From the NCBI GenBank assembly GCA_011772595.1, contig WVZH01000491.1, forward strand, positions 24,210 through 58,890: a DNA stretch of 34,681 nucleotides, given 5' to 3'. Below are positions 9,445-18,666 of this stretch, one piece after another; position 1 is the first letter of the stretch, and each line of letters opens with the position of its first letter. Under the pieces are notes generated by a model. The model did not search any database. It saw only the letters and a list, made by a program, of their open reading frames with translations, and had not been told where the DNA came from. This DNA comes from Anaerolineales bacterium (GTDB lineage: Bacteria > Chloroflexota > Anaerolineae > Anaerolineales > E44-bin32). Position numbers and translations under genes: made by a program.

Positions 9445-9678
9445 CTTCTTAATACTCACCGCTGATTCACTAGACCTCTTCAATTCAATCGCTAATACCT
9501 AAATCTCCTGATCAACTCTATTAATAATTGACCTCGTTGTTAATACCAAGAAGCATCTACGTAATACTTCTAGATTTTCGGTGCAGCGCTCAGATACAAT
9601 TTTCAGGTATGGCTAAATTTCGAATCGTCCTCTTATACCTTCGTATTGTTCACGGACGCAAATTTTCAAGGATAACCA

Positions 9679-10815
9679 CTAAACGACGTATAAATATATC
9701 GCTTCTAATCTATCAACAACTTTAGGCCAAGAAAACTTCTCTTCAACCTTAAGCCTCCCTTGCTGACCCATATATTGCTTGAGGCCTGGATCATCGATAA
9801 TCATCTGTATTTTGTTTACCAAGTCACCGATGTCTCCTGGTCGAATAAGCATTCCATCAACTTTATCGCTCACAACTGCCCGAACTCCAGGCCAATCACT
9901 GGCAATCACTGGCTTCCCGCAAGCCAGGCTTTCGACAAGACACAACCCAAACGATTCGGGTACTAATGAGGGTTGCACAAGCACATCGGCACCCCTGTAG
10001 AATTCTGGAAGCTCTTGATTCGGAATCAATCCAGCAAAGTAGGTCCGGTCTTCGATTCTCATGTCCTGAACTCTTCTTTGAAAATCAACTTTAAGGTCTC
10101 CATCGCCCACAACTATTAGATGACTATTGGGTCTATTCAATTGGCTGAACGCCTCGAGTAATTTATCTAGCCCTTTGTAGTGGTGTGCTCGATCAAGAAC
10201 CCCCACAAAAAGAATAATTGGATCATCATCAGGAATTCCAAACTTTGAGCGCAAGCTCCTGCCATTGTCTTCTGGGCAAAATAAGCTAATGTCAACGCCA
10301 TTCGAGACTTCAATCACGTCATTCCACCTGCTTTGGAAAAGATCATTCAGCCGGCTATGTCTAGCATGCTCCAAGGAAACTGCAGCAAATTTGCTCGCCC
10401 TATGAAAAACAAGCGGGGTGAAGATTGCTGAATATACATCAAAAAGATACGTCCTTAATCCATCACCGATAAGATCATTGTGATGTGTAAGTACGTACGG
10501 GATATTTCGTAACCTCGAGGTTGCATAAATCATTTCAGAACCAAATATAAATGGATGATGCAGATGGATTAAATCGAAATCTCGAAGACCTAATAGCGAG
10601 GGCAAAAAAGGGGCATTACCGATACGAATGAGCGGGCGCAATCTTCGCACGATGACACCTGGAGGATCGGGCTCAGATCTTTTGGCGGAGAAAATTGATG
10701 TAAAAACGGTAACCTCGTGCCCACGAGCTGCAAGTTCACGTGATTGGTGATACGCAACTAATCCTGTACCTGCATAATAAGGAGGAAAGGTTGCCGTTAC
10801 GTGCGCGATTTTCAA
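9679..10815 (-). CDS. Glycosyltransferase family 4 protein
   Basis: This is a standard GT4 enzyme of about 378 residues. The N-terminus KIAHVTATFPPYYAGTG is the usual acceptor-domain start with its glycine loop. ILFVGVLDRAHHYKGLDKL begins the donor domain. VQPSLVPESFGLCLVESLA then CGKPVIAS carries the E-x7-E motif. The start is TTG at 10815. It follows GGGGAGGA with a five-base spacer, and the conserved strand begins there. An upstream in-frame TTG at 10854 would add 13 residues and lacks a site. This is the last gene of the AT-rich block; base composition changes sharply in the short gap to the next upstream gene (10862). It likely extends the same lipid-linked glycan as its neighbours. Confidence 0.85.
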   Translation of the reverse strand: MKIAHVTATFPPYYAGTGLVAYHQSRELAARGHEVTVFTSIFSAKRSEPDPPGVIVRRLRPLIRIGNAPFLPSLLGLRDFDLIHLHHPFIFGSEMIYATSRLRNIPYVLTHHNDLIGDGLRTYLFDVYSAIFTPLVFHRASKFAAVSLEHARHSRLNDLFQSRWNDVIEVSNGVDISLFCPEDNGRSLRSKFGIPDDDPIILFVGVLDRAHHYKGLDKLLEAFSQLNRPNSHLIVVGDGDLKVDFQRRVQDMRIEDRTYFAGLIPNQELPEFYRGADVLVQPSLVPESFGLCLVESLACGKPVIASDWPGVRAVVSDKVDGMLIRPGDIGDLVNKIQMIIDDPGLKQYMGQQGRLKVEEKFSWPKVVDRLEAIYLYVV

Positions 10816-10861
10816 GTAGTCCTCCCCAAAAAAGACCGAACTAACAAGGAGCAATACTGAT

Positions 10862-11974
10862 TCATCGACCCAATCTTCTTGCGAACACTGCGGCGGCTTT
10901 CAGCAATGGGTTGAAGACAAACGCGGCTGCCCGGGCCAAACTCGGTCCCGCAAGCTGCTTGAAATCCAGCGAGGCGCCCAAACGGTCGAGCAGTATCGAC
11001 GATGCCGCCCTGTCCGGTTGCAATCCCACGTCCCTGTTTGCGTAGGCGTCAATCCTGTGCTTGATTACCCAAAGATAGGCTTTGAGCTTCTGCAGCACCG
11101 CCCGCGGTCGCAGCAGCACGACCCAACCCCAGGTAATTATCTCTACGAGTAACAGCGTGGGCAGCAGCGCAAGCAGCGTCCAACCGGTAAAGCACTTCAG
11201 AAGAATTTGGTAACGCCCCTTTTCGATATGAAAGGTCTTCTCGGGGTCCAACCGGAAGGTGTACTCGTGGAGTGCGGAGGGGTGCGGCACGTACAGGCAA
11301 CGGTAGCCCGACAGCCAGCAGCGTAACGAGAGATCAACATCCTCCATATACAGGAAGAACTCCGGATCGAATCCGCCCAGAACATCAAATACTTCCCTTC
11401 GTACAGCGAAAGCTACCCCTGAGATAGACGCCACCTCTTCTACCTCGTCAAAAGCCTGCACGGCCACGCCCATGCCGCGGCAGGTACTGATGCCGCTAAG
11501 GTGGACATTCAAACCAGCTACATTGATCCGCCTCGAGTCGGACTTCAACAATACCTTGGGGGTTACCATACCGACGGTTTCGTCCTCCACCAGCGGCCTC
11601 ACCATCGCTTCCAACCAGCCCTCTTGTGCTATCGTATCGGGGTTGAGAAACACGAGCAATTCGCGACTAGCGTGCTGCACACCCAGGTTGTTACCCACAC
11701 CGAATCCCAGATTAACACCGCTCTGCACGCCAACAATCCCGGGGAAACGAGCCGAGGCGCGCTGGAAGGATCCATCCTGCGAGGCATTATCCACAAGCAC
11801 GACCTCCACCTTCGGCTCGGTCTTCCGGATACTCGCAATGCAGGTAATAAGATCCTCTCCACCATTGAAGTTGACAATGATGACAGACGTCTGCGCGACG
11901 AGAGAGTCACTGTCTTGGAAGCCGGGATCGACCTTCGCCTCGCTCACACTTGAAGACATTTCAACGGATCGCAT
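10862..11974 (-). CDS. Glycosyltransferase family 2 protein (rhamnosyltransferase-like)
   Basis: The GT2 domain spans about residues 28-260. It has TSVIIVNFNGGEDL, then VVLVDNASQDGS (nucleotide binding), NLGFGVGNNLGVQHA and FLNPDT, the DXD-equivalent. DPEFFLYMEDVDLSLRCWLSG is the ED motif, typical of rhamnosyl- and related transferases. A hydrophobic helix near residues 268-290 (LLALLPTLLLVEIITWGWVV) anchors the C-terminal part. The ATG at 11974 overlaps the preceding fusion gene by 14 bases and has AGGG nearby; a second in-frame ATG at 11959 would remove most of the overlap but lacks a site. GC-rich relative to the downstream genes. Confidence 0.85.
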   Translation of the reverse strand: MRSVEMSSSVSEAKVDPGFQDSDSLVAQTSVIIVNFNGGEDLITCIASIRKTEPKVEVVLVDNASQDGSFQRASARFPGIVGVQSGVNLGFGVGNNLGVQHASRELLVFLNPDTIAQEGWLEAMVRPLVEDETVGMVTPKVLLKSDSRRINVAGLNVHLSGISTCRGMGVAVQAFDEVEEVASISGVAFAVRREVFDVLGGFDPEFFLYMEDVDLSLRCWLSGYRCLYVPHPSALHEYTFRLDPEKTFHIEKGRYQILLKCFTGWTLLALLPTLLLVEIITWGWVVLLRPRAVLQKLKAYLWVIKHRIDAYANRDVGLQPDRAASSILLDRLGASLDFKQLAGPSLARAAAFVFNPLLKAAAVFARRLGR

Positions 11975-14006
11975 TCAACCCTACTAAAGCTCGATGCTTC
12001 AATACCATCAGCGCCACACCCACGCCGTGCACAACAGGATTCGCCGAGTGACTTTCCTCATGGTAGACACAAGAGATCGAAACCTCCCGAATGCGTAAAC
12101 CTATGCGTCGTGCCTGTATCAAGGTTTCCACGCTGAAGCCAAAACCAACTTCGGTTATACGCAGGCTCTCCAAAGCCCGCCGCCCATAAGCTCGAAAACA
12201 ACTCTGCCCATCGGTGATCTTGACCCGGGAACCGAAGTTATATAAATACGTGATGACGTCAATTCCAAACTTGCGATACCGCGCAACGTTATTTTCTTTA
12301 CCTAAAAAGCGTGATCCGATAACCAAGTCTGCCTCACCGCGCAAGATGGGTTCAACCACATCGGGAATCTCCTCCGGATTATGCTGACCGTCCCCATCCA
12401 GGGTCACCAACACCCTGGCGTTGGATCTCCGTCCGACTTCAAGACATGTGCGCGCGGCCGCACCCGGGCCGAGATTTGTCGGATGACGAATCACCAATGC
12501 CCCGGCACCCTCCGCCACTTCCGCTGTCCCGTCCGTCGAACCGTCATCCACCACCACGACCTGGTCAGCATAACGCAGAGACTTCTCGACGACGTCCATG
12601 ATGAACGGAGCTTCGTTGTAACATGGGATCGCCACGACGATCTCAGAAGTGTCCTTGATCCGTGATTCGATCCACGCCGGCGCACTATCTTCGTGAACAC
12701 CCTTGCTCCGCATCTTCGTGAACAAACCATTTCCGAAGGCGATGACGGCTACAAGAATTTGCGCGATGAACCAACCGATCCCCATCGTACTCAATTGCAG
12801 GGTGTCTGCAACGAGAAAGGGGTAGGCCAGGGTAACGCCGGCAACCAGTCCTGCGAGAAGCACCATTTCACCCACTCGCCTCTGCACACGAAGCGCCGAG
12901 AAATATAGGTTGACAAGGGCCATCAATGGCGCCGCCAGGGCCAACCAACGCAGCAAAGTCGCCGATTCATTTGAATAGCTCGGTCCGAAGATTCTTAAAA
13001 TCAAAGATGCCCCCACACCAGCAACCAATGCCAACGGGATCGTGACCCCCATTGCATAGCCCCCTGCTCGCGAAAGGATGGAGCGTAAATTTGATGGTGC
13101 GTTGGAGCCTTCCGCGAACGCAGATTGCGACAATGCCACGGCAGGGCTAGCGATGAGCGATCCGATCATCCAGGCGATGTATACATGTGCGCTCGCCTCC
13201 GATCCAAGCAATTCCAAGGTCAATGGCGTCACCAGCAAGAAAGGTAACCGGTAGAGCAGGTCGGCAGTGTAATTGCCGACCGAATAAGGCATAAATTGTC
13301 GCAACAACTGCTTCGACCAGTCCAGGCGTAGTCGATAGCCCCGCTCCAGGCGCGGTAAAAAGATCAGCAAACCCAGTCCATCCGCGAACGCCATCCCGAT
13401 CGCCAGCGCCGCTACAATCCCCACCGCGCCGAATCCCACCAACGCTACGACCAACGTGAGACGGATGCCGTTCAAGAAGAGAACCTGCCAGAAGGCATAT
13501 TTCGCGTCACGACGAGCCAGGTAAGCCATCTGAATTGGCGTACCGACTCCCGCCACGATCAGGAATGCCAGGAACCCCACAGTGTAACCGGGCTTCGTCA
13601 CGAGCACTTGAAGGGTCGGTGACCAACTGTTGATGCCGAATAAAAAGACACTACCGCTCAGCAGAGCCACCAACGTCGTCAGTGAAAAAGCCACGTTCAA
13701 CACTCGATCGGGAGCATCGCTCGTGGGAAGGAAGCGCACCAGGCCGACACCCAAACCCAGAGTGGCGACGCTGGCCAGCAATTGCACGATGGAGATCACG
13801 GAAGAAGCCAGCCCAACCTGCTGCGTGTCGTACATACGCGCAGCCAGGGTCCAGAAGAAGAAGCCGGCCACGGCCCCGACGACCGAAATCGCGAACAAAT
13901 AACCGGCGTTGAGCAACATCCGGTCTTTGAGGCGGGCGAGGAGGGACTTCATGGCAGTGGTCGATGCTACAGTGTCATACCATCGAACTGGTCTCACCTC
14001 GCTCAC
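11961..14006 (-). CDS. Oligosaccharide flippase fused to a GT2 polyprenyl-phosphate-sugar-synthase-like domain
   Basis: The protein has 681 residues. Residues about 25-430 form a polytopic membrane domain of about 12 helices with the character of Wzx/MurJ-type flippases (LNAGYLFAISVVGAVAGFFF, then RLPFLLVTPLTLELLGS). Residues about 450-681 form a soluble GT2 domain close to dolichyl-phosphate mannose synthase: VVAIPCYNEAPFI, VVVVDDGSTDGT, NLGPGAAART, LVTLDGDGQHNPEEIP and VIGSRFLG. Normally these are two genes, one moving a lipid-linked glycan across the membrane and one charging the polyprenyl carrier or adding a sugar. No stop or frame break separates them. The ATG overlaps the upstream reductase stop by four bases, and the stop lies inside the next gene. 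Confidence 0.83.
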   Translation of the reverse strand: MSEVRPVRWYDTVASTTAMKSLLARLKDRMLLNAGYLFAISVVGAVAGFFFWTLAARMYDTQQVGLASSVISIVQLLASVATLGLGVGLVRFLPTSDAPDRVLNVAFSLTTLVALLSGSVFLFGINSWSPTLQVLVTKPGYTVGFLAFLIVAGVGTPIQMAYLARRDAKYAFWQVLFLNGIRLTLVVALVGFGAVGIVAALAIGMAFADGLGLLIFLPRLERGYRLRLDWSKQLLRQFMPYSVGNYTADLLYRLPFLLVTPLTLELLGSEASAHVYIAWMIGSLIASPAVALSQSAFAEGSNAPSNLRSILSRAGGYAMGVTIPLALVAGVGASLILRIFGPSYSNESATLLRWLALAAPLMALVNLYFSALRVQRRVGEMVLLAGLVAGVTLAYPFLVADTLQLSTMGIGWFIAQILVAVIAFGNGLFTKMRSKGVHEDSAPAWIESRIKDTSEIVVAIPCYNEAPFIMDVVEKSLRYADQVVVVDDGSTDGTAEVAEGAGALVIRHPTNLGPGAAARTCLEVGRRSNARVLVTLDGDGQHNPEEIPDVVEPILRGEADLVIGSRFLGKENNVARYRKFGIDVITYLYNFGSRVKITDGQSCFRAYGRRALESLRITEVGFGFSVETLIQARRIGLRIREVSISCVYHEESHSANPVVHGVGVALMVLKHRALVGLNAIR

Positions 14007-15274
14007 ATCAGTCGCCCTTTGAATATCGACTGCGGATCCAACTGTAACGTGGAAAACTCGTCCTCCATCGAGGCACTGCCTTCACTATGTAGACGATCGC
14101 TCAGCTTTGTCAGCAAACGCGGCGCGATCGTCTCCAGCGCCTTATGCAAGGGCTTGAACAGCCGCGATGCAAAATCGACGTCTCCCAAACGACGGATCAG
14201 CGTGCGCGCCCATGGTCGGTCGCAAAGCGCCACAAGGTGGTCGATCTCTGCATCGTTCATACGATTGTAGATGGAGCGCAGCCAGTGGTTGTATCTCAGC
14301 TCCTCGCCCTCCTCCTGAAGCCAGGCTTGCTCGTAGCGGTGAAGGGTTTGGTAGCCAACATTGCCCACCTCGAGCGCTTCCAAGGCTGCCTCGGCCGCCA
14401 ACACCCCCGCCCGCATACCCATGTAAATCCCACCGCCCGACGACGGCTTGGCCTGCCGAGCGGCGTCCCCCACCAACAGAGCATGGTCAAAGGCGATGTG
14501 TTTCGAGGGTCGGACCGGAATCAGCCAACCGCGCTGCTCGAGCATTTCGAAGCGCCCGAAACGATCCCGGACCAACTCGAGGAAAGTGCGAAATCGTCTA
14601 CGCAGACCACCACCCCGGGCACCGAGACCGAGACGTGCCTGTCCATTCCCCAAAGGGATCACCCAGCCAAACCAACCCGGTGCGATCGTATTGCCGACGA
14701 AAATCTCGATCTCGTTCGTGCTGGCATCATCAAAACAAACGTCTAATTTCATGGCGGGGAGAAGCTCTCCCTGATCGCGTCCGTCGAACCAGCGCGCCAC
14801 TTTCGAATGAACGCCATCTGCGCCAATGACGAGCGACGTACGCAATTTCTCCCGTCCCTTACCGTTGACCGCCGTAATTTGCAACCCACCACGAACACGC
14901 TCAAATGACTCCGCCCGCACACCGAGCCACAAATGTGCTCCACTTTCCTCCGCCCGTAGCGCAAGCATGCGATCGAGCGCCGCCCGGTCGATCGCCACTG
15001 CTTGTATGCGATCCGATTCCAACCAGGCAACGCTTCCCCGAGGACCCCAAACACGGGCTCGCGAAAAAGACCGTAAGGCCAATTCCTGCCCGACAACGTC
15101 CGCAAGAGTCAACGTGCGTGGTGAAACCAACCCGGCACAGTGACATGGAGAGCCGACCTCCTTATGCTCTTCGAGCAACAGTACCTTCACCCCTGCACGC
15201 GCCAGCACTCCCGCGGACATACTCCCCGCCGGTCCGGCGCCAACGACAATCACATCGACCTTGTTGTTTCTCAT
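14003..15274 (-). CDS. Geranylgeranyl-reductase-family FAD-dependent oxidoreductase
   Basis: The 423 residues start with the FAD-binding dinucleotide motif VIVVGAGPAGS (about residues 8-18). LLEEHKEVGSPCHCAGLVS follows, carrying the cysteine region near residue 43 that is typical of geranylgeranyl reductases. LVIGADGVHSKVARW and LLVGDAARQAKPSSGGG complete the fold. Members hydrogenate prenyl chains of lipids or polyprenyl carriers. As first gene of the glycan operon it could reduce the polyprenyl phosphate that carries the glycan, which is inference. The ATG at 15274 lies in the divergent gap to the small plus-strand gene. The fusion gene starts inside its stop codon, showing coupling. Confidence 0.82.
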   Translation of the reverse strand: MRNNKVDVIVVGAGPAGSMSAGVLARAGVKVLLLEEHKEVGSPCHCAGLVSPRTLTLADVVGQELALRSFSRARVWGPRGSVAWLESDRIQAVAIDRAALDRMLALRAEESGAHLWLGVRAESFERVRGGLQITAVNGKGREKLRTSLVIGADGVHSKVARWFDGRDQGELLPAMKLDVCFDDASTNEIEIFVGNTIAPGWFGWVIPLGNGQARLGLGARGGGLRRRFRTFLELVRDRFGRFEMLEQRGWLIPVRPSKHIAFDHALLVGDAARQAKPSSGGGIYMGMRAGVLAAEAALEALEVGNVGYQTLHRYEQAWLQEEGEELRYNHWLRSIYNRMNDAEIDHLVALCDRPWARTLIRRLGDVDFASRLFKPLHKALETIAPRLLTKLSDRLHSEGSASMEDEFSTLQLDPQSIFKGRLM

Positions 15275-15333
15275 CCCACCCTAAGACCCACTGACTGTAA
15301 GGTGTTTGTAAGTTTTGAATGAGACGATTTGCG

Positions 15334-15362
15334 TTGCATAATTAAAGACCTGAACATATATT
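15334..15362 (+). promoter_or_regulatory. Sigma-70-like promoter of the small membrane protein gene
   Basis: TTGCAT (15334-15339) and TATATT (15357-15362) are separated by 17 bases, and transcription would start about 20 bases before the ATG at 15390. Both hexamers are close to consensus, and the spacing is ideal. No mapping data exist, so this is a sequence-based prediction. Confidence 0.5.
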
Positions 15363-15389
15363 TATGATGTTGGTTTCGGATCGGCCGTC

Positions 15390-15626
15390 ATGGTATCAAC
15401 AGTAACGACAACGGTAACGACCATTGCTATGCAAGCCAATGGTCCAGCGCTGGCGCTGGCCGGTGTTCTATTGCTCATTGGGCTCCTGGTGACGAAAGAA
15501 CTTGCGGAGTCAAAAGAAGGACTCATCGCCAGCCGCCTGGCACGCGTGGTGAATATCGGTATTCTTCCTCTGTTATTCGTCTTCGCATTGATCGTCATCT
15601 CGAAGATCCAATTGGCTCTAAACTAA
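15390..15626 (+). CDS. Small two-helix membrane protein, unknown function
   Basis: The protein has 78 residues. A Thr/Val-rich N-terminus (MVSTVTTTVTTIA) is followed by a hydrophobic helix at about residues 19-36. Next is a short charged loop with KELAESKEG, and then a second helix at about 52-73. It is the only plausible gene on the plus strand in this part and lies between two divergent or facing minus-strand operons. A good promoter precedes it. I know of comparable short Thr-rich membrane proteins annotated as hypothetical but cannot assign a function. No strong ribosome-binding site is seen before the ATG. The antisense frame across the same bases is less protein-like. Confidence 0.6.
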   Translation: MVSTVTTTVTTIAMQANGPALALAGVLLLIGLLVTKELAESKEGLIASRLARVVNIGILPLLFVFALIVISKIQLALN

Positions 15627-15871
15627 ACGACTCCCACACTCTTCTTACTCCACCTTGTCTCTACCATGTCCATGATCTGCGCACTACGGGCTCCCCATTC
15701 CGGAGCAAGAATCATACCCATCCGGATCCATCAGGGAGGGGGACGAGAAACTCTGATCGCACAATCTACCACGGATGGCATTATCTCGAAAGTAGCCTCC
15801 GACTTTGCAGGCGATTTCGGTAAATGGAAATTCGAACAATAAGAAGAGGGGGATTGTGGTAACAGATGCTC

Positions 15872-16642
15872 TTACGACAACACCAGGGGTGTACCGTGGA
15901 TGGGATGATCGGTAACCTGGATCGTGATCCCGTATACCGCTGCCAACTCATCCGCAGTGAGCACTTCGCTCGGAAGTCCTTCTTTACGCACCCGGCCATC
16001 GGAGAGCAAAGCAACGCGGTCGGTGAATCGAGCCACCAGGTTCAAATCATGCAGTGTGAGTAGCACAGCGAGGTCACCTTCTGTAGCCAGAGAACGTATC
16101 AGTTGGAGGACCTCGTCCTGATGTTTGAGATCGAGATGTGCAGTGGGCTCGTCCAGCAGCAGGACACTCGGTGTCTGCGCTAGCGCCTGAGCGATCAGCA
16201 CCCTTTGCTGCTCACCTCCCGAGAGTTCCCCCACTGGGCGACCCGCCAGATGAGAAATGCCCGTGCGCCGCATTGCTTTAAAGGCGATCTCGTAATCCGT
16301 CTTCCCCTCTCGCCCAAGCCAGCTCAAGAAGGGTGTACGTCCCATAAGGACGACATCCAATGCGCAATAAGCCCCTGGCAGGTGCGCCGCCTGAGGCACA
16401 ACCGCCAGGGAGCGGGCTCGTTCCGCGGCCGACAGCTCACTCAGACTCTGTTTGTCGATCAAGACCTGCCCCTCGATCGGAAACAACACCCCGCTAGCCG
16501 CTTTGACCAGGGTCGACTTTCCCACGCCATTGGGACCGACGACACCCAGGATCTCACCGGAGGTCACGCCGAGTGAGACCTCCCGTAAGACCACTCGCGC
16601 ATCATATCCGATGGTGGCGTCATCGAAACGTAACGTCGTCAT
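15872..16642 (-). CDS. btuD: Vitamin B12 (cobamide) ABC importer, ATPase subunit
   Basis: This is a classic ABC ATPase of about 256 residues. The Walker A motif is GPNGVGKST, followed by a Q-loop near VVPQAAHLPG. The signature is LSGGEQQR, Walker B is VLLLDEP, and the switch His is in LTLHDLN. It matches the BtuD/FecE/FhuC type that powers import of large iron or cobalt chelates. The cobalamin riboswitch upstream of the operon makes B12 the likely cargo. The ATG at 16642 overlaps the permease stop by one base (TGATG). In-frame GTG (16645) and TTG (16648) are alternatives adding one or two residues. It is the last gene of the btuFCD operon; no clear terminator follows it. Confidence 0.88.
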   Translation of the reverse strand: MTTLRFDDATIGYDARVVLREVSLGVTSGEILGVVGPNGVGKSTLVKAASGVLFPIEGQVLIDKQSLSELSAAERARSLAVVPQAAHLPGAYCALDVVLMGRTPFLSWLGREGKTDYEIAFKAMRRTGISHLAGRPVGELSGGEQQRVLIAQALAQTPSVLLLDEPTAHLDLKHQDEVLQLIRSLATEGDLAVLLTLHDLNLVARFTDRVALLSDGRVRKEGLPSEVLTADELAAVYGITIQVTDHPIHGTPLVLS

Positions 16643-17727
16643 CACCAATATCTCGCTTGTTTGGCCCTACGCAGCAGGTAGAGGAAAAAGGGTGCGCCCA
16701 AGACGGCCGTGACAATGCCCACTGGCAGATCTCTGGGTGCCAGGATCGTTCTCGCCACCACATCAGCCGCCAGAAGCACCGCACCTCCTGTCACTGTCGC
16801 CAGCGGGATCAGGCGACGGTAATCGGGTCCCCAAAGGAGCCGCGTGAGATGTGGAACCACCAGACCCACGAAGCCGATGACCCCGGAGAAAGATACCGCC
16901 GTCGCCGCAACGAGCGACGCTGCAGCGACGACGATAAATTTATAACGCTCGACGTTCAGACCGAGCTGCGCAGCTTGTTCATCGCCAAATTGCATTACAT
17001 TCAAAGGACGGGCGAGGAGGACCAGCACGAACAAGCCCAAGCTGAAATAGGGCAGCGAGGCAACAACCGGCTCCCACCCTCCCAACGCAAATCCACCCAA
17101 CAGCCAGGCAACGGCCCGGTGCAGCTGCTCCGTGCTGAGCAGCATAAGCAAGCTCGTCAACGCCGAAGTGAAGGCACTCACTGCCACACCAGCAAGGATC
17201 AGGGTCGTGATGGGCGTGGTACGACCCACGCGGGCTAGTCCATAGACCACGCTCACGGTCAGCACGGCCCCAACAAAAGCCGCCGCTGGCACAACCGCCA
17301 TGCCTAATAGCGTGACCGGCCATTGAACCGCCATGGCCAGGACCGCACCCAAGCCCGCACCTGAGGCGACGCCGATGATGTACGGATCCGCAAGCGGATT
17401 GCGAAAGATACCCTGATAGACTGCGCCGCTTCCTCCCAGAGCCATCCCTGTTAACCCCACGAGAATTGCCTGGGGGAGCCGGATTTGGAACAGGATTGTC
17501 TCGAAGACGCTCGGCCAATCCGCTTCGACTTGGATTCGCAAGAGGCGTGTGACCAGCATTCTGACCACAGTCCCGGGGGGAACCGCGACGGGTCCAATCG
17601 CGGCGTTGAGCAATAGCATCGCTCCCAGCGCGCCAAGTACCCACACATAAGGTGCGATGCTGGACCTCATCGCTCCTGCGTAAGGAAAGGACGAAACTGG
17701 CGAGGATTGTGCTGAGCGCTTGTTCAC
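16642..17727 (-). CDS. btuC: Vitamin B12 ABC importer, permease subunit (FecCD family)
   Basis: The 361 residues contain about ten membrane helices of the FecCD/BtuC family. LPQAILVGLTGMALGGSG and GIFRNPLADPYIIGVASGAG are the strongly conserved cytoplasmic segments that mark this family. GVIGFVGLVVPHLTR is the coupling region that contacts the ATPase. The subunit forms the dimeric transmembrane path for cobamides. The start is GTG at 17727, directly after the TAA of the binding-protein gene (17728). A later in-frame ATG at 17670 is an alternative that would still keep the first helix. The stop overlaps the ATPase start by one base. Confidence 0.87.
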   Translation of the reverse strand: MNKRSAQSSPVSSFPYAGAMRSSIAPYVWVLGALGAMLLLNAAIGPVAVPPGTVVRMLVTRLLRIQVEADWPSVFETILFQIRLPQAILVGLTGMALGGSGAVYQGIFRNPLADPYIIGVASGAGLGAVLAMAVQWPVTLLGMAVVPAAAFVGAVLTVSVVYGLARVGRTTPITTLILAGVAVSAFTSALTSLLMLLSTEQLHRAVAWLLGGFALGGWEPVVASLPYFSLGLFVLVLLARPLNVMQFGDEQAAQLGLNVERYKFIVVAAASLVAATAVSFSGVIGFVGLVVPHLTRLLWGPDYRRLIPLATVTGGAVLLAADVVARTILAPRDLPVGIVTAVLGAPFFLYLLRRAKQARYW

Positions 17728-18666
17728 TTACTCAAATCGCTCCGGATGAAGAATCACGGCCATGGCTTCGAGGGCATCCACCAGGCGTGGTCCGGGACGA
17801 TCGAGCCAATTTGCTTCGATGCCATGGATCTCGCCTCGGGCGACTGCCGTAATCTCGCTCCAACCGGCGCGCTCGACAACCGATTCCGGCGTCGTCTCAA
17901 CCCATGGTGACTGGCTGAAAATCATCACCTCCGGATCCCGAGCAATCAATTCCTCCAAGTTGAGCTGCACATAGGACTCCAGGTCAGCGATGATGTTCTC
18001 CCCTCCGGCCATCGTGATCAACACGTCCTGAAAAGTACCAGATCCGATCGTCCATGGTGCCGTCGGATCCATGCCATCGACCTCATAATAAACCTTCACT
18101 GGTTCTACATCAATGAGTTTATTAAGTACAACTTCTACCCTGTCCTGCAGTTCCTGTGCCAACGTCGCGGCTTGTTCCTCGCGAGCAGTGATCTTGCCCG
18201 CTGTCTCAAGAATCTGGTACAAGTCCGAGAAATCATCCGGATTGGGCAGAACGAAAACCATTATCCCTAGATTCTCGATAGCCTGGACGTGCTCTGGGCT
18301 GTTGATCATCGCTGCTACGACGAGATCTGGCTCGAGCGCCACGATGGCCTCCGTGTTCAAATCCCCGTAGGTACTACCGATGCTTGTCACCTCGGAGACC
18401 TCAGGCGGGAAGTCGGAGATGTCGTCTCTTCCCACAACCAGATCACCAGCTCCAATGGCAAACAAGATTTCTGTGCTGGAAGGTGCGATCGAAACGATCC
18501 GGCGGGCAGGTTCATCGAAGCGGACTTCACGTCCCATGCCATCTGTGAGCGTAACCGCCTCCCGCCCAACCTGTAAAGTGGGCGTAGAGGAGCATGACGC
18601 AAGTGTGGCGACAGGAAGAAGTAGGAAGAGTGCCAAAACGGTTTTGAACTTTCGTGAGCTGTTCAT
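17728..18666 (-). CDS. btuF: Vitamin B12 ABC importer, substrate-binding lipoprotein
   Basis: The 312-residue precursor has a lipoprotein signal: basic start, hydrophobic run LALFLLLPVATLA, then a lipobox ending at Cys25. The mature part is a BtuF/FepB-like periplasmic binding protein. DEPARRIVSIAPSSTEILFA opens the first lobe, followed by DLVVGRDDISDFPPEV. Next come a central helix and WLDRPGPRLVDALEAMA at the C-terminus. It would capture cobamides outside the membrane and deliver them to the permease. AGGAGAG lies three bases before the ATG. A riboswitch, an intrinsic terminator and a promoter lie upstream, so expression should fall when adenosylcobalamin is plentiful. Confidence 0.88.
   Translation of the reverse strand: MNSSRKFKTVLALFLLLPVATLASCSSTPTLQVGREAVTLTDGMGREVRFDEPARRIVSIAPSSTEILFAIGAGDLVVGRDDISDFPPEVSEVTSIGSTYGDLNTEAIVALEPDLVVAAMINSPEHVQAIENLGIMVFVLPNPDDFSDLYQILETAGKITAREEQAATLAQELQDRVEVVLNKLIDVEPVKVYYEVDGMDPTAPWTIGSGTFQDVLITMAGGENIIADLESYVQLNLEELIARDPEVMIFSQSPWVETTPESVVERAGWSEITAVARGEIHGIEANWLDRPGPRLVDALEAMAVILHPERFE

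Noticed and set aside
14144..14829. Long plus-strand frames opposite the geranylgeranyl-reductase-like gene
   Set aside because: High-GC antisense shadows, rich in Pro and Arg; the minus-strand protein has clear FAD motifs.
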